A stretch of DNA of 64,000 nt from Paracoccaceae bacterium (lineage in GTDB: Bacteria > Pseudomonadota > Alphaproteobacteria > Rhodobacterales > Rhodobacteraceae): NCBI GenBank assembly GCA_004153385.1, contig SDAL01000003.1:186001-250000 (forward strand), in the 5' to 3' direction. Positions 28,001 through 35,586 of this stretch are shown here, one piece after another. Both the position numbers and the translations under genes were made by a program. The notes beneath the pieces are model-generated. The model was not told the origin of the DNA and did not search any database. It saw only the letters and a list, made by a program, of their open reading frames with translations. The number at the start of each line of letters is the position of its first letter. Position 1 is the first letter of the stretch.

Positions 28001-28427
28001 ACCCGGTGATCACGGCAAGCTTACCCCCGTGACCGATGGTTGGTATGATACCGGCGATGTGGTTGAAATCGACGAAGATGGCTATATCCGGATCGTGGGC
28101 CGCGCCAAACGCTTTGCCAAGATCGGTGGCGAGATGGTGTCGCTGACTGCGTGCGAGGATCTGGCCGCGCAATGCTGGCCCGATGCGCGTGTGGGGGCGG
28201 TTATCATGCCCGATGCCCGCAAAGGCGAGCGGATCGTGGTTGTCACAGACGCCCCACAGGCCACGCGGGACGATCTGTCGGCGGCAGCGCAGCAAAAAGG
28301 CATGGCCGAGATCATGGTTCCGGCACAGGTTGTGGTGCTGACACATGTCCCGCTGCTGGCCTCTGGCAAGATAGATTATCCGGCGGTAAGCGCGCAGTTG
28401 AAAGAGCAGATACAGGCTGTCGCATAA
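25047..28427 (+). CDS. Triple fusion MFS (LplT-like) + PlsC acyltransferase + acyl-ACP synthetase (Aas-like)
   Basis: 1126 residues in three parts. Residues about 1-410 form an MFS domain like the lysophospholipid flippase LplT (starts YDPARTGIVLTAMLGALNDNLIKAA). About 425-610 is a PlsC acyltransferase with NHSSLLDG (H452-x4-D457) and FPEGR near 519. About 640-1126 is an AMP-forming acyl-ACP/CoA synthetase with LFTSGTEGAPKG near 789, YGATEAGP, YDTGD near 1000 and a C-terminal GKIDYP lysine. In E. coli, LplT and Aas together import lysophosphatidylethanolamine and re-acylate it; here all steps are on one chain. It is co-transcribed with the TetR regulator. Confidence 0.92.
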   Translation: MRLQTNYDPARTGIVLTAMLGALNDNLIKAAIIVFAALTAPPDLAASVGLMAGGLLVLPFVIFSGIAGAAADKYEKATLIRYVKYTELALAALATLAMVWANIPALLGVVFLMGTQSAFFGPLKLGWLPERLRPDQLNATNGWMETLTFLGILGGTVAGGLLSGPDTLIFAGIAAIVIALIGIVTAHTLPLGQPADPQGHVTLNPVAGGRLAMRSLWADRGARRAALLSSWFWSIGTVYLSTLPAHLRAVLSVDEVAVTLVMGLFALGIGSGVATAVHCLKGRISAALLLPATLMIMVTTLGVWIGFDHLPAATGMAGLLATGPGLFLCVCLFGVAFGGGLFAVPLKSLIQSRAAPEARARTMAGLGLLSSGMIFITSAVVALAVLAGLRTETVYLLVSISTIGALIGVCRFFPQDALRSVARVIITRWCRVEVNGAQHLATQGPVVFIANHSSLLDGPLLQSLMVRDTAVAVNSIWAEGPILKRIAKLCNIHAIDPQNPMAAKNLAQMVQDGGAALVFPEGRVSTHGGLMKVYPGTAWMVDMADAPVVRITVEGAEASIFNRPITGLKRRWFPKVRVTVAAPQKLDISPELRGGARRTAATRAVQTMLETGRFEAMMQAPSIPDLYARNAHLLERGRMAITDPLGNTLSHRKLAVSAALFSGLLQSRTKPGERVGVLLPGVSAVAVILMGLWRAGRVPAILNPTLGAGPMLSAVETGTLTHILSSRDFIEKAELQEVVDHLVANGVRFIWTDDLKAEITPRMKFAALFRARRARDVALSCEDPAVVLFTSGTEGAPKGVVLSHGNLIGNIAQLRARTDFSSRDRILSAMPVFHSLGLTAGMLLPLVTGAPLMIYPSPLHYKIVPEMAYAHQATLIFGTDTFLSGWARKADAYDFSTVRAAIAGAEPVKQATREIWSQKFGVRILEGYGATEAGPVIALNTPMENRAGTVGRALTAIDIRLQDIPGLQGKRLWVHGPNVMAGYLLPGDHGKLTPVTDGWYDTGDVVEIDEDGYIRIVGRAKRFAKIGGEMVSLTACEDLAAQCWPDARVGAVIMPDARKGERIVVVTDAPQATRDDLSAAAQQKGMAEIMVPAQVVVLTHVPLLASGKIDYPAVSAQLKEQIQAVA

Positions 28428-28436
28428 ACTCTCGTT

Positions 28437-28475
28437 CTCCCCATTTCCGGCCGTTTAGGTGTCGGGCGTGGGGAG
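28437..28475 (+). terminator. Putative terminator after the LplT-PlsC-Aas gene
   Basis: CTCCCCA (28437-28443) pairs with TGGGGAG (28469-28475). The outer bases AAACTCT and AGAGTTT can extend the stem with a bulge. It lies about 10 nt after the stop codon and is followed by a short AGTTTC. Confidence 0.5.
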
Positions 28476-28598
28476 AGTTTCAGGGCCAAGTCACCGGATT
28501 GGAGCTATTTTTTCCAGCCGGTGACGTAACTCTTTACAAAGATCATAAAGTATTACTTAATGAAGTTCGGTTGGAGGACCGAATTTAGGGAGGACAGT

Positions 28599-29555
28599 AT
28601 GAAACTTATGAAAACGCTGCTTGTCAGCGCCGCTATTGCTATGCCTGCGGCCGCTTTTGCGGAGAATGAAACGGTCGGCTTTTCGCAGATCGGATCTGAA
28701 TCGGGCTGGCGCGCAGCAGAGACATCCGTGACGAAGGCAGACGCCAAAGAACGCGGAATCACTCTGAAATTTGCCGACGCACAGCAAAAACAGGAAAACC
28801 AGATCAAGGCACTGCGCGGGTTTATCGCCCAAGGTGTTGATGCGATCCTGCTGGCGCCGGTTGTGGCCACCGGCTGGGACGAGGTTCTGGGCGAGGCCAA
28901 GGACGCCGACATTCCGGTGGTCTTGCTCGATCGCAAGGTCGATGCCTCTGATGATCTGTATCTGACAGCCGTCACCTCCGACACCGTCCACGAGGGCACG
29001 GTCGCGGGCGACTGGCTGAAGGACGCCGTGGGCGATGCACAGTGTAATGTCGTGGAACTGCAAGGTACGACCGGCGCATCCGTGACGATCGACCGTAAAA
29101 AGGGCTTTGCAGATGCCATCGCCTCGGCTGATAACATCACCATCGTGCGCAGCCAGACCGGTGACTTTACCCGCGCACAAGGCAAGATCGTGATGGAGAG
29201 CTTCATCAAGGCCGAAGGTGGTGGGTCGGATATCTGCGCCCTATACGCCCATAACGACGATATGGCCTTGGGCGCGATCCAGGCCATCAAGGAAGCTGGC
29301 CTGAAACCGGGCGAGGATATCAAGATCGTCTCTATCGATTCCGTGCCCGACATGCATCTGGCGATTTCCAAGGGCGAGGCAAACGCCACCGTGGAACTGA
29401 CCCCCGATATGGCCGGCCCTGCATTCGACGCGCTGGAGGCCTATTGGGCCGATGGCACCCAGCCCGAGAAGTGGATTCAAACGGACTCCACCCTGTTCAC
29501 GCAAGACGACGATAACGAAGCCGCCTACGAGAACAAGAAAGCCTTGGGATACTGA
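28599..29555 (+). CDS. ytfQ: Galactofuranose-type ABC transporter, periplasmic substrate-binding protein
   Basis: A 318-residue binding protein strongly resembling E. coli YtfQ: VGFSQIGSESGWRAAET, QQKQENQIKALRGF, LAPVVATGWDEVL, NVVELQGTTGASV, RSQTGDFTRAQGK and YAHNDDMALGAIQAIKEAGL all match block by block. A Sec signal peptide (KTLLVSAAIAMPAAAFA) is cut near residue 21. I start at the ATG at 28599, which follows GGGAGGAC; an upstream in-frame start would add residues before the signal peptide. First gene of ytfQ-ytfR-ytfT-yjfF. The E. coli orthologue binds galactofuranose and galactopyranose. Confidence 0.93.
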   Translation: MKLMKTLLVSAAIAMPAAAFAENETVGFSQIGSESGWRAAETSVTKADAKERGITLKFADAQQKQENQIKALRGFIAQGVDAILLAPVVATGWDEVLGEAKDADIPVVLLDRKVDASDDLYLTAVTSDTVHEGTVAGDWLKDAVGDAQCNVVELQGTTGASVTIDRKKGFADAIASADNITIVRSQTGDFTRAQGKIVMESFIKAEGGGSDICALYAHNDDMALGAIQAIKEAGLKPGEDIKIVSIDSVPDMHLAISKGEANATVELTPDMAGPAFDALEAYWADGTQPEKWIQTDSTLFTQDDDNEAAYENKKALGY

Positions 29556-29584
29556 GCCCGTTTGATCGGGCGCGACCTGCGCCC
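29556..29584 (+). terminator. Intercistronic hairpin pair after ytfQ
   Basis: Two overlapping hairpins follow the ytfQ stop: GCCCG (29556-29560) with CGGGC (29567-29571), or GGGCGC (29568-29573) with GCGCCC (29579-29584). Such structures between binding-protein and ATPase genes usually stabilise the first cistron or attenuate read-through, giving excess binding protein. Confidence 0.45.
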
Positions 29585-29647
29585 GGTCAGCCCGCTTTTG
29601 CGCGGCCCGGCCAGACCGTGGTTTTCATTTCCAGTGGGGGGGCATTC

Positions 29648-31159
29648 ATGCAATCCGATCCAAAACCCGTCTTGCATGCGACGGGGATTTCGAAATTTTT
29701 TCCGGGCGTGATTGCGCTCGATGATGTGGAGCTGCAGCTTTATCCCGGAGAGGTGCACGCGCTTCTGGGCGAGAATGGCGCAGGAAAATCCACCTTGATC
29801 AAATGCCTGACCGGCGCGTATCCGCGCGATGCGGGCGTGATCATGCTCGATGGGGCCGAAATCAATCCCAAGGACCCGCTCTCCAGTCAGGCCGCAGGCA
29901 TTGGCACGGTCTATCAGGAGGTCAATCTGCTTTCCAATCTGAGCGTGGCCGAAAACCTGTTTCTGGGCCGCCAGCCTCGCCGGTTCGGCATGATTGACCA
30001 GCGCCGGATGCTGCGCGATTCAAAGGACATACTGGCGCAATACGGCCTGTCGATCGACCCCGCACAGCTTTTGTCGAGCTATTCCATCGCGATCCAGCAG
30101 ATTGTGGCGATTGCGCGTGCGGTCGAGTTGTCGGGCAAGGTATTGATTTTGGACGAACCGACCGCCAGCCTTGACCGCGAGGAAGTGGAGCTGATGTTTT
30201 CGGTCATCCGGCGTCTGACCGCGCGCGGGCTGGCAGTGGTTTTCATTACCCATTTCCTCGATCAGGTTCTGGCGATCTGCGACCGCGCAACGATCTTGCG
30301 GAACGGCTGCGTGGTGGGCACGCGGAAACTGGCAGAGGTTACCCAGACAGAGATCGTGACCCTGATGCTGGGCCGGCAGCTGGAGGCCGCGACCCATCAC
30401 CACGAACGCCGCGAGACGGGCGATGTTTTGCTGTCATTGCGCGGGTTTGGCAAACGGGGCGCGATCGAACCGTTCGATCTGGACATTCACACAGGCGAAG
30501 TGGTCGGTATGGCGGGGCTTTTGGGGTCTGGTCGCACCGAAACCTGTAATGCGATTTTCGGCGCCCAACCCGCAGATCAGGGCGAGGCACGCCTGCGCGG
30601 CTCACCCTTGCGCATTTCCACCCCGCGCGAGGCCATCCGTAACCGCATCGCGCTATGTCCCGAAGACCGTAAAACCGAAGGCATCGTGGGCGATCTGTCC
30701 GTGCGCGAGAATATCATCTTGTCGCTTCAGGCGCGTCAGGGTTGGTACCGGCCCCTGCCCCGTGCGAAAATAGAGGAGATCGCGCAAAGTTATGTAAAAG
30801 CGCTCGATATCCGTCTGGCCAATCTTGATACACCGATCAGGCTGTTGTCGGGCGGAAACCAGCAAAAGGCGCTTTTGGCGCGCTGGCTGGCCACCGAGCC
30901 GCAGCTGCTGATTTTGGACGAACCCACCCGAGGAATCGATGTCGGTGCACATGCCGAAATCATTGCCCTGATCGAGCGGCTGCGCACGCAAGGTATGGCG
31001 CTTTTGGTCGCCTCCTCCGAGATGGAGGAGCTTGTCGCCTATTCCACCAAGATTGTGGTGCTGCGCGACCGCCGTCAGGTGGGCGCGTTGACGGGCGATG
31101 ATATCTCTCCCAACGCCATTATCCGTGCCATCGCCGCCGAAGAGGAGCCACGCGCATGA
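29648..31159 (+). CDS. ytfR: Galactofuranose-type ABC transporter, ATP-binding protein (double ABC)
   Basis: About 503 residues with two tandem ABC domains, as in RbsA, MglA and YtfR. The first has Walker A GENGAGKSTLIKCLTG, Walker B ILDEPTASLD and an SYSIAIQQIVAIARAV signature region. The second has a degenerate P-loop (GLLGSGRTE), the signature LSGGNQQKALLARWL and LDEPTRGID. The ATG at 29648 follows a run of seven G; a start 10 codons earlier has no ribosome site. It lies downstream of ytfQ and overlaps ytfT by 4 bp. Confidence 0.94.
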   Translation: MQSDPKPVLHATGISKFFPGVIALDDVELQLYPGEVHALLGENGAGKSTLIKCLTGAYPRDAGVIMLDGAEINPKDPLSSQAAGIGTVYQEVNLLSNLSVAENLFLGRQPRRFGMIDQRRMLRDSKDILAQYGLSIDPAQLLSSYSIAIQQIVAIARAVELSGKVLILDEPTASLDREEVELMFSVIRRLTARGLAVVFITHFLDQVLAICDRATILRNGCVVGTRKLAEVTQTEIVTLMLGRQLEAATHHHERRETGDVLLSLRGFGKRGAIEPFDLDIHTGEVVGMAGLLGSGRTETCNAIFGAQPADQGEARLRGSPLRISTPREAIRNRIALCPEDRKTEGIVGDLSVRENIILSLQARQGWYRPLPRAKIEEIAQSYVKALDIRLANLDTPIRLLSGGNQQKALLARWLATEPQLLILDEPTRGIDVGAHAEIIALIERLRTQGMALLVASSEMEELVAYSTKIVVLRDRRQVGALTGDDISPNAIIRAIAAEEEPRA

Positions 31160-32202
31160 TCCGTTCCACCCTACGGCGGGTTACGCCGCAATTGATTATT
31201 CTGGCGCTGATCCTCGCGCTGAATATGGTGATGTTTCCGGGCTTTTTCCATGTAGAGGTCCATAACGGTCGGCTGTTTGGCAATCTGATAGATGTGCTGA
31301 ACCGTGGGGCGCCTGTGGCGCTGCTGTCGGTGGGGATGACGCTTGTCATTGCCACCCGTGGCATCGATCTGTCGGTGGGCGCGGTTATGGCGATTTCGGG
31401 TGCGGTCGCGGCCAGTGTGATCACAGGCGGTGCGTCCTGGATCGTGGCGGTTCTGGCGGCTTTGGGCGCAGGGGCGCTGTGCGGGCTGTGGAACGGGGTG
31501 CTGGTTGCCGTGCTGCGCATCCAGCCGATTGTCGCCACGCTGGTGTTGATGGTCGCAGGCCGTGGTATCGCGCAGCTTTTAACGGAAGGCGCGATTTTAA
31601 CCTTCAACGATCCCGGGCTGGTGCGTTTGGGCGGCGGCACAATCCTGAGCCTGCCCACACCGATCTGGATCTGGATTGGCGTGGCCGCCCTCGTGGGGCT
31701 TGTGGTGCGCCGCAGCGCGCTGGGTCTGCTGATCGAGGCGACAGGTATCAATGAACGTTCCGCCCGGCTTGCGGGGATCAATGCGCGTGTGCTGCTGATC
31801 GCGGTCTATCTGGTGGCGGGGCTATGTGCCGCGCTGGCCGGTGTTGTGGTGGCGGCCGATATTCGCGGCGCAGATGCCAATAACGCCGGTTTGTGGATGG
31901 AACTGGATGCGATTCTGGCGGTGGTTATCGGTGGCACCTCGCTTCTGGGCGGGCGGTTTTCGATCACCGCATCCCTTCTGGGTGCGCTGATTATCCAGTC
32001 GGTCAACTCGGCGATCTTGATGTCGGGCATGGCGGTGGAATTCAATCTGGTGATCAAGGCGGTCATCATCATTACAATTCTTGTGATCCAGTCGCCACGG
32101 GTGCGCCATTGGATCTATCTGTTGCGCGCCTCGTCAGGGCCGGGCCCAATGCCACGCCAGCCCGCATCGCGTACACCCAAGATCGAGGAAGGACGGCCAT
32201 GA
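31156..32202 (+). CDS. ytfT: Galactofuranose-type ABC transporter, permease
   Basis: A 348-residue BPD_transp_2 permease with about ten helices. Family signatures are SVGMTLVIATRGIDLSVGAVMA and a conserved late segment AVVIGGTSLLGGRFSIT. It overlaps ytfR upstream and yjfF downstream by 4 bp each. Gene order ytfQ-ytfR-ytfT-yjfF is the same as in E. coli. The C-terminal tail after the last helix (LRASSGPGPMPRQ) is rich in Pro and Arg and probably cytoplasmic. Confidence 0.93.
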   Translation: MIRSTLRRVTPQLIILALILALNMVMFPGFFHVEVHNGRLFGNLIDVLNRGAPVALLSVGMTLVIATRGIDLSVGAVMAISGAVAASVITGGASWIVAVLAALGAGALCGLWNGVLVAVLRIQPIVATLVLMVAGRGIAQLLTEGAILTFNDPGLVRLGGGTILSLPTPIWIWIGVAALVGLVVRRSALGLLIEATGINERSARLAGINARVLLIAVYLVAGLCAALAGVVVAADIRGADANNAGLWMELDAILAVVIGGTSLLGGRFSITASLLGALIIQSVNSAILMSGMAVEFNLVIKAVIIITILVIQSPRVRHWIYLLRASSGPGPMPRQPASRTPKIEEGRP

Positions 32203-33191
32203 AGCACTCCATGAAACTGCCGCTCTATATCACTGTGGCGACCTTTGTATTGGCCTATGCGGCCTGCGTGGCGCAATATCCCAATATGCTGTCCTCGCGG
32301 GTCATTGCCAATCTGCTGACAGACAATGCCTTTTTGGGCATCACCGCTGTGGGCATGACATTCGTCATCCTGTCTGGCGGGATCGATCTGTCGGTGGGCT
32401 CCGTCATCGCCTTTACAGGTGTGTTTCTGGCGGTCGTTTTGCGCGATACGTCCCTGCACCCGCTAAGCGCATTCGCACTGGCGCTGCTGATTGCAACCGT
32501 TTTCGGTGCGGCCATGGGGGCCACGATCCATTATCTGGAAATGCCCCCCTTCATCGTCACCTTGGCGGGGATGTTTTTAATGCGCGGGCTGGCCTATGTG
32601 CTCTCGACGGAATCTGTGCCCATTGATCATGCGTTCTACGGCTGGTTGCAATCGCTTTACTGGCAGGCGCCGGGGGGCGGACGGTTCCGGATTACGGGGC
32701 TTTTGCTTCTGGTCACATTTGGCGTGGCGATGGTTGTGCTGCATCGCACGCGGCTTGGCCGCAACGTCTACGCTCTTGGTGGATCGGCGCAAACCGCGCA
32801 GCTGATGGGGGTGCCTTGCGCACGCACAACCATCGCGATCTATGCCATTTCCGGCGGTTTGGCCGGTCTGGCGGGCATCGTGTTTTCGCTTTACACATCG
32901 GCGGGATATTCGCTGGCGACCGTTGGCACGGAACTGGATGCCATTGCGGCCGTGGTGATTGGCGGCACGCTTTTATCGGGCGGTAGCGGGTTCGTGGCTG
33001 GCACTTTCTTTGGCATCATGATTATGGGGCTGATACAAACCTATATCGTGTTCGATGGCTCGCTATCCAGTTGGTGGACCAAAATTGTGATAGGTGGGCT
33101 GCTGTTCACCTTTATTATGTTGCAGAAGGGACTGGCTTGGCTAACGACGGCACGCATTCCGCGGGCGAACGGATCCACCGCGCGATCATGA
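32199..33191 (+). CDS. yjfF: Galactofuranose-type ABC transporter, second permease
   Basis: About 330 residues, paralogous to the preceding permease and matching YjfF in length and position. Signatures are AVGMTFVILSGGIDLSVGSVIAF, MPPFIVTLAGMFLMRGLAY and AVVIGGTLLSGGSGFVAGTFFG. The start at 32199 overlaps the ytfT stop by 4 bp. A much longer upstream frame exists but runs out of phase through ytfT and is not real. YtfT and YjfF presumably form the heterodimeric channel. Confidence 0.93.
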   Translation: MKHSMKLPLYITVATFVLAYAACVAQYPNMLSSRVIANLLTDNAFLGITAVGMTFVILSGGIDLSVGSVIAFTGVFLAVVLRDTSLHPLSAFALALLIATVFGAAMGATIHYLEMPPFIVTLAGMFLMRGLAYVLSTESVPIDHAFYGWLQSLYWQAPGGGRFRITGLLLLVTFGVAMVVLHRTRLGRNVYALGGSAQTAQLMGVPCARTTIAIYAISGGLAGLAGIVFSLYTSAGYSLATVGTELDAIAAVVIGGTLLSGGSGFVAGTFFGIMIMGLIQTYIVFDGSLSSWWTKIVIGGLLFTFIMLQKGLAWLTTARIPRANGSTARS

Positions 33192-33937
33192 GCCTGACAG
33201 CCGCAGGCGGTCTGACAGAACGCGCCGTCAACCACACGGCGCATGTGGTGGACCGTCTGGGCTTGGCGATTGTTGCGGGAGAATATCCCGAACGCACGAT
33301 GATCCCGCTGGATCCCGACCTCGAAGAGATGTTCGGCGTGTCGCGCACGGTGATCCGGGAGGCCAAGAAAACCCTGATTGCCAAAGGCTTACTGGTATCA
33401 AAGGCCAAGGTCGGCACGCGGGTATGCCCCGCGTCCGACTGGAACATGTTTGATCCCGACGTGCTGCGCTGGCATACAATGCAACGCAGACCCGATCAGT
33501 TTCTGGCAGAGTTGTTTGAAATTCGCATGATTGTAGAGCCGGCGGCGGCGGCTTGTGTGGCCATCCGTGCCACAGCGGAAGATCACGCAACGCTTGACGC
33601 CGCCTGCACCGCCTTGGCCCAAGCCACCACCCGCCATGATTTTGCACTGGCCGATCTGGAATTTCACAAACTCGTCCTGCATCTGTCGGGCAACAGGTTT
33701 TTACAATCGCTGGGCGATCTGGTGCAGGCCGCGCTCTATTCGCTGCTGGTCAGCGAAACCGGCGGCCCCAATCCTTTGCGAGAGGCCCCTGAAATGGTGC
33801 AGGTGGTCGAACGTCACCGCGCGATTGTGGCCGCCATCAAAGCGGGCACGCCCGAGCCTGCCCGCCTGGCCATGGTTCATGTGATTGCGGGCGCGCAAAG
33901 CGAACTCGTCCGCTCGCGCGAGGGGCAATCACGCTAA
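33188..33937 (+). CDS. GntR family regulator, FCD (FadR-type) subfamily, of the ytf operon
   Basis: 249 residues with an N-terminal winged HTH (about 15-85: DRLGLAIVAGEYPE, MFGVSRTVIREAKKTL, GLLVSKAKVGTRV) and a C-terminal FCD ligand domain (about 100-240) with EIRMIVEPAAAACVAIRAT and the metal-binding histidines expected of this fold. It overlaps yjfF by 4 bp, so it is the fifth gene of the operon. It resembles DgoR-type regulators of galactonate or galactose catabolism. Feedback repression by a galactose-derived ligand is likely by inference. Confidence 0.9.
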   Translation: MSLTAAGGLTERAVNHTAHVVDRLGLAIVAGEYPERTMIPLDPDLEEMFGVSRTVIREAKKTLIAKGLLVSKAKVGTRVCPASDWNMFDPDVLRWHTMQRRPDQFLAELFEIRMIVEPAAAACVAIRATAEDHATLDAACTALAQATTRHDFALADLEFHKLVLHLSGNRFLQSLGDLVQAALYSLLVSETGGPNPLREAPEMVQVVERHRAIVAAIKAGTPEPARLAMVHVIAGAQSELVRSREGQSR

Positions 33938-33964
33938 CCCGCCCTTAGGCCCTTACGCCACCTG

Positions 33965-34003
33965 CCAGACCTGTCCGATAGGGCCAGACCCGTCCGATGA
34001 GGG
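33965..34003 (+). repeat. Tandem 19-20 bp direct repeat after the ytf operon
   Basis: CCAGACCTGTCCGATAGGG (33965-33983) is followed directly by CCAGACCCGTCCGATGAGGG (33984-34003), differing by one substitution and one inserted base. Each unit can form a small hairpin with a TCCGAT loop. It lies between the convergent GntR and DUF1684 stop codons and may act as a terminator for either strand. Confidence 0.6.
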
Positions 34004-34021
34004 GGTGTGTCCGGTTTCCTG

Positions 34022-34813
34022 TTACCTCTGCAAACGCCGCTCGCCAGCCTCGATGCGCATCTCGAACAGGTTTTCGCGCGGCGGCAGCGGGCAGACCGCA
34101 TGCACGGTAAAGGCACAGGGCGGATTGATCGCGCGATTGAAATCCAGCACCACGCTGGTGTCCGTCACATCCTCGCCAAAGACGAACCGCATGTGGGCGT
34201 ATGTTTCCGACATCGAGGTCAGATCGCGCAGCACGAATTGCGGCCGGTCCGGCGTGCCATAGGTTGGCAACAGGGCCATTTCCTGCCCGCCGAGTTCGAA
34301 TTTTGCGACATGACTGACGGGCACATGGGTGGGGATGCCGATCATCGTGTCGATTTTCAGGCTGATCGGTGCTGGCAGCGCCTCCCATCGTGCGGTGATC
34401 CTCCATGCCGGATCCAGATCGAAAAACCGGATCGGTGCAAGGGTGCTGGCCGCTTGCGATTGCGTGTCGCGAATGCGCAAAGCGCGCCGCTCGTTCAGCG
34501 TGGTGATCTCCAGCAAAAACCGGTCCGCGCGCCATGACAGCCCGCCATTGGCCCGATCCAGCGTGACTGCCGCGCCCGTTTGGGGGACAAACCGTGCCGT
34601 GTCATCGGCGTTCAGCGTCAACTGGCCCAGATGCTCCGGCCCTGTCTCCAGTACGATGTCATTTTGCGTGCCTGTGCCGATGCTGCGGGTCTCACCCGCG
34701 TTCAGCCACCACCGGCCTTGCAGGTTCAGCCAGCCGTCTTCGGCCACCAGCTTGGCCATACGCGTTTCGAACCATACGGCGTGGGCGGCGCGGAATGCGC
34801 TCGGATCGGTCAT
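34022..34813 (-). CDS. DUF1684 domain-containing protein
   Basis: A 263-residue soluble protein of the DUF1684 family, recognised by the C-terminal signature LDFNRAINPPCAFTVHAVCPLPP and by WLNLQGRWWLNAG near the N-terminus. No enzymatic function is established to my knowledge. The fold is mostly beta, with a possible FHA-like front half (GTGTQNDIVLE). The ATG follows ACAGGA. It is 14 bp downstream of the last ABC ATPase of the peptide transporter operon and is probably its final gene, which hints at a role in handling the imported compound. Confidence 0.85.
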   Translation of the reverse strand: MTDPSAFRAAHAVWFETRMAKLVAEDGWLNLQGRWWLNAGETRSIGTGTQNDIVLETGPEHLGQLTLNADDTARFVPQTGAAVTLDRANGGLSWRADRFLLEITTLNERRALRIRDTQSQAASTLAPIRFFDLDPAWRITARWEALPAPISLKIDTMIGIPTHVPVSHVAKFELGGQEMALLPTYGTPDRPQFVLRDLTSMSETYAHMRFVFGEDVTDTSVVLDFNRAINPPCAFTVHAVCPLPPRENLFEMRIEAGERRLQR

Positions 34814-34827
34814 TTACATATCCTGTC

Positions 34828-35586
34828 TTAAATTTGGGCCGGCACGGGCATTCGGGGAATGCTTGCCAGCAGGCTTTGAGTGTAGGCGTGTTGTGGATTG
34901 CGTAAAATGGCGCGCGTTTCACCCGCCTCGACAATGCGCCCGCGATCAAGCACCACCATGTGATCACATAGCGCGGCCACCACGCCCATATCGTGAGACA
35001 CGAAAATCATCGTCATCTGTTGCGAGATGCTCTGGAACAGGTCAACGACCCGCACGCGGGTGGACAAATCAAGCGCGCTGACCGCTTCGTCGGCCAGCAC
35101 CAGTTCGGGGCGTGCAACAATGGCGCGTGCAATCGCGATCCGCTGGCGCTGTCCGCCGGAAAACTGGCGCGGGTAGCGCTGTAATATGTCGGGGCCAAGC
35201 CCGACTGCCTCGAGCGCGGCCTGTGCCATCTTGTGGTGATCGCCGGCCACTTTGAGCGAGCGTAAAGGCTCTGTCACGATGCGCTGGATCCGGTGCGCGG
35301 GGTTGAGCGAGGAATAGGGGTCCTGAAACACCGCCTGCACCCGTGTACGGTAGCCGCGCATAAACCGTTTGTCGCGGGCCGCAAGCGGTGCGCCGTCAAA
35401 CAGAATGCGCCCTTTTTGCGGCGTCTCCAGCCCCAAAAGCAGCCGCAACAGCGTGGATTTTCCCGACCCGCTTTCGCCCACAAGCCCGACATTCGCCCCG
35501 CGTGGCACCTGAAACGAGATATCTTCCAGAACCGCGCGCCCCGTGCCATAGGCAAAGCCGACGTTTTCGACCGATATCAGGCTCAT
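34828..35586 (-). CDS. Peptide/nickel-type ABC transporter ATP-binding protein (DppF-like)
   Basis: 252 residues. Walker [18 protein letters not shown]-loop AVFQDPYSSLNP, signature FSGGQRQRIAIARAI, Walker B LVLADEAVSALD and H-loop FVSHDMGVV are all intact. The start overlaps the upstream ATPase stop by 4 bp and has a strong GGAGGGGG site. It is the second ATPase of the five-gene importer dppA-dppB-dppC-dppD-dppF-like encoded by 39782 to 34828. The start VENVGFAYGTGRAVLEDI lacks any N-terminal extension. Confidence 0.93.
   Translation of the reverse strand: MSLISVENVGFAYGTGRAVLEDISFQVPRGANVGLVGESGSGKSTLLRLLLGLETPQKGRILFDGAPLAARDKRFMRGYRTRVQAVFQDPYSSLNPAHRIQRIVTEPLRSLKVAGDHHKMAQAALEAVGLGPDILQRYPRQFSGGQRQRIAIARAIVARPELVLADEAVSALDLSTRVRVVDLFQSISQQMTMIFVSHDMGVVAALCDHMVVLDRGRIVEAGETRAILRNPQHAYTQSLLASIPRMPVPAQI

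Noticed and set aside
31893-32198. N-terminal extension of the yjfF frame
   Set aside because: It overlaps ytfT out of phase; the ATG at 32199 gives the family length and a 4-bp coupling overlap.
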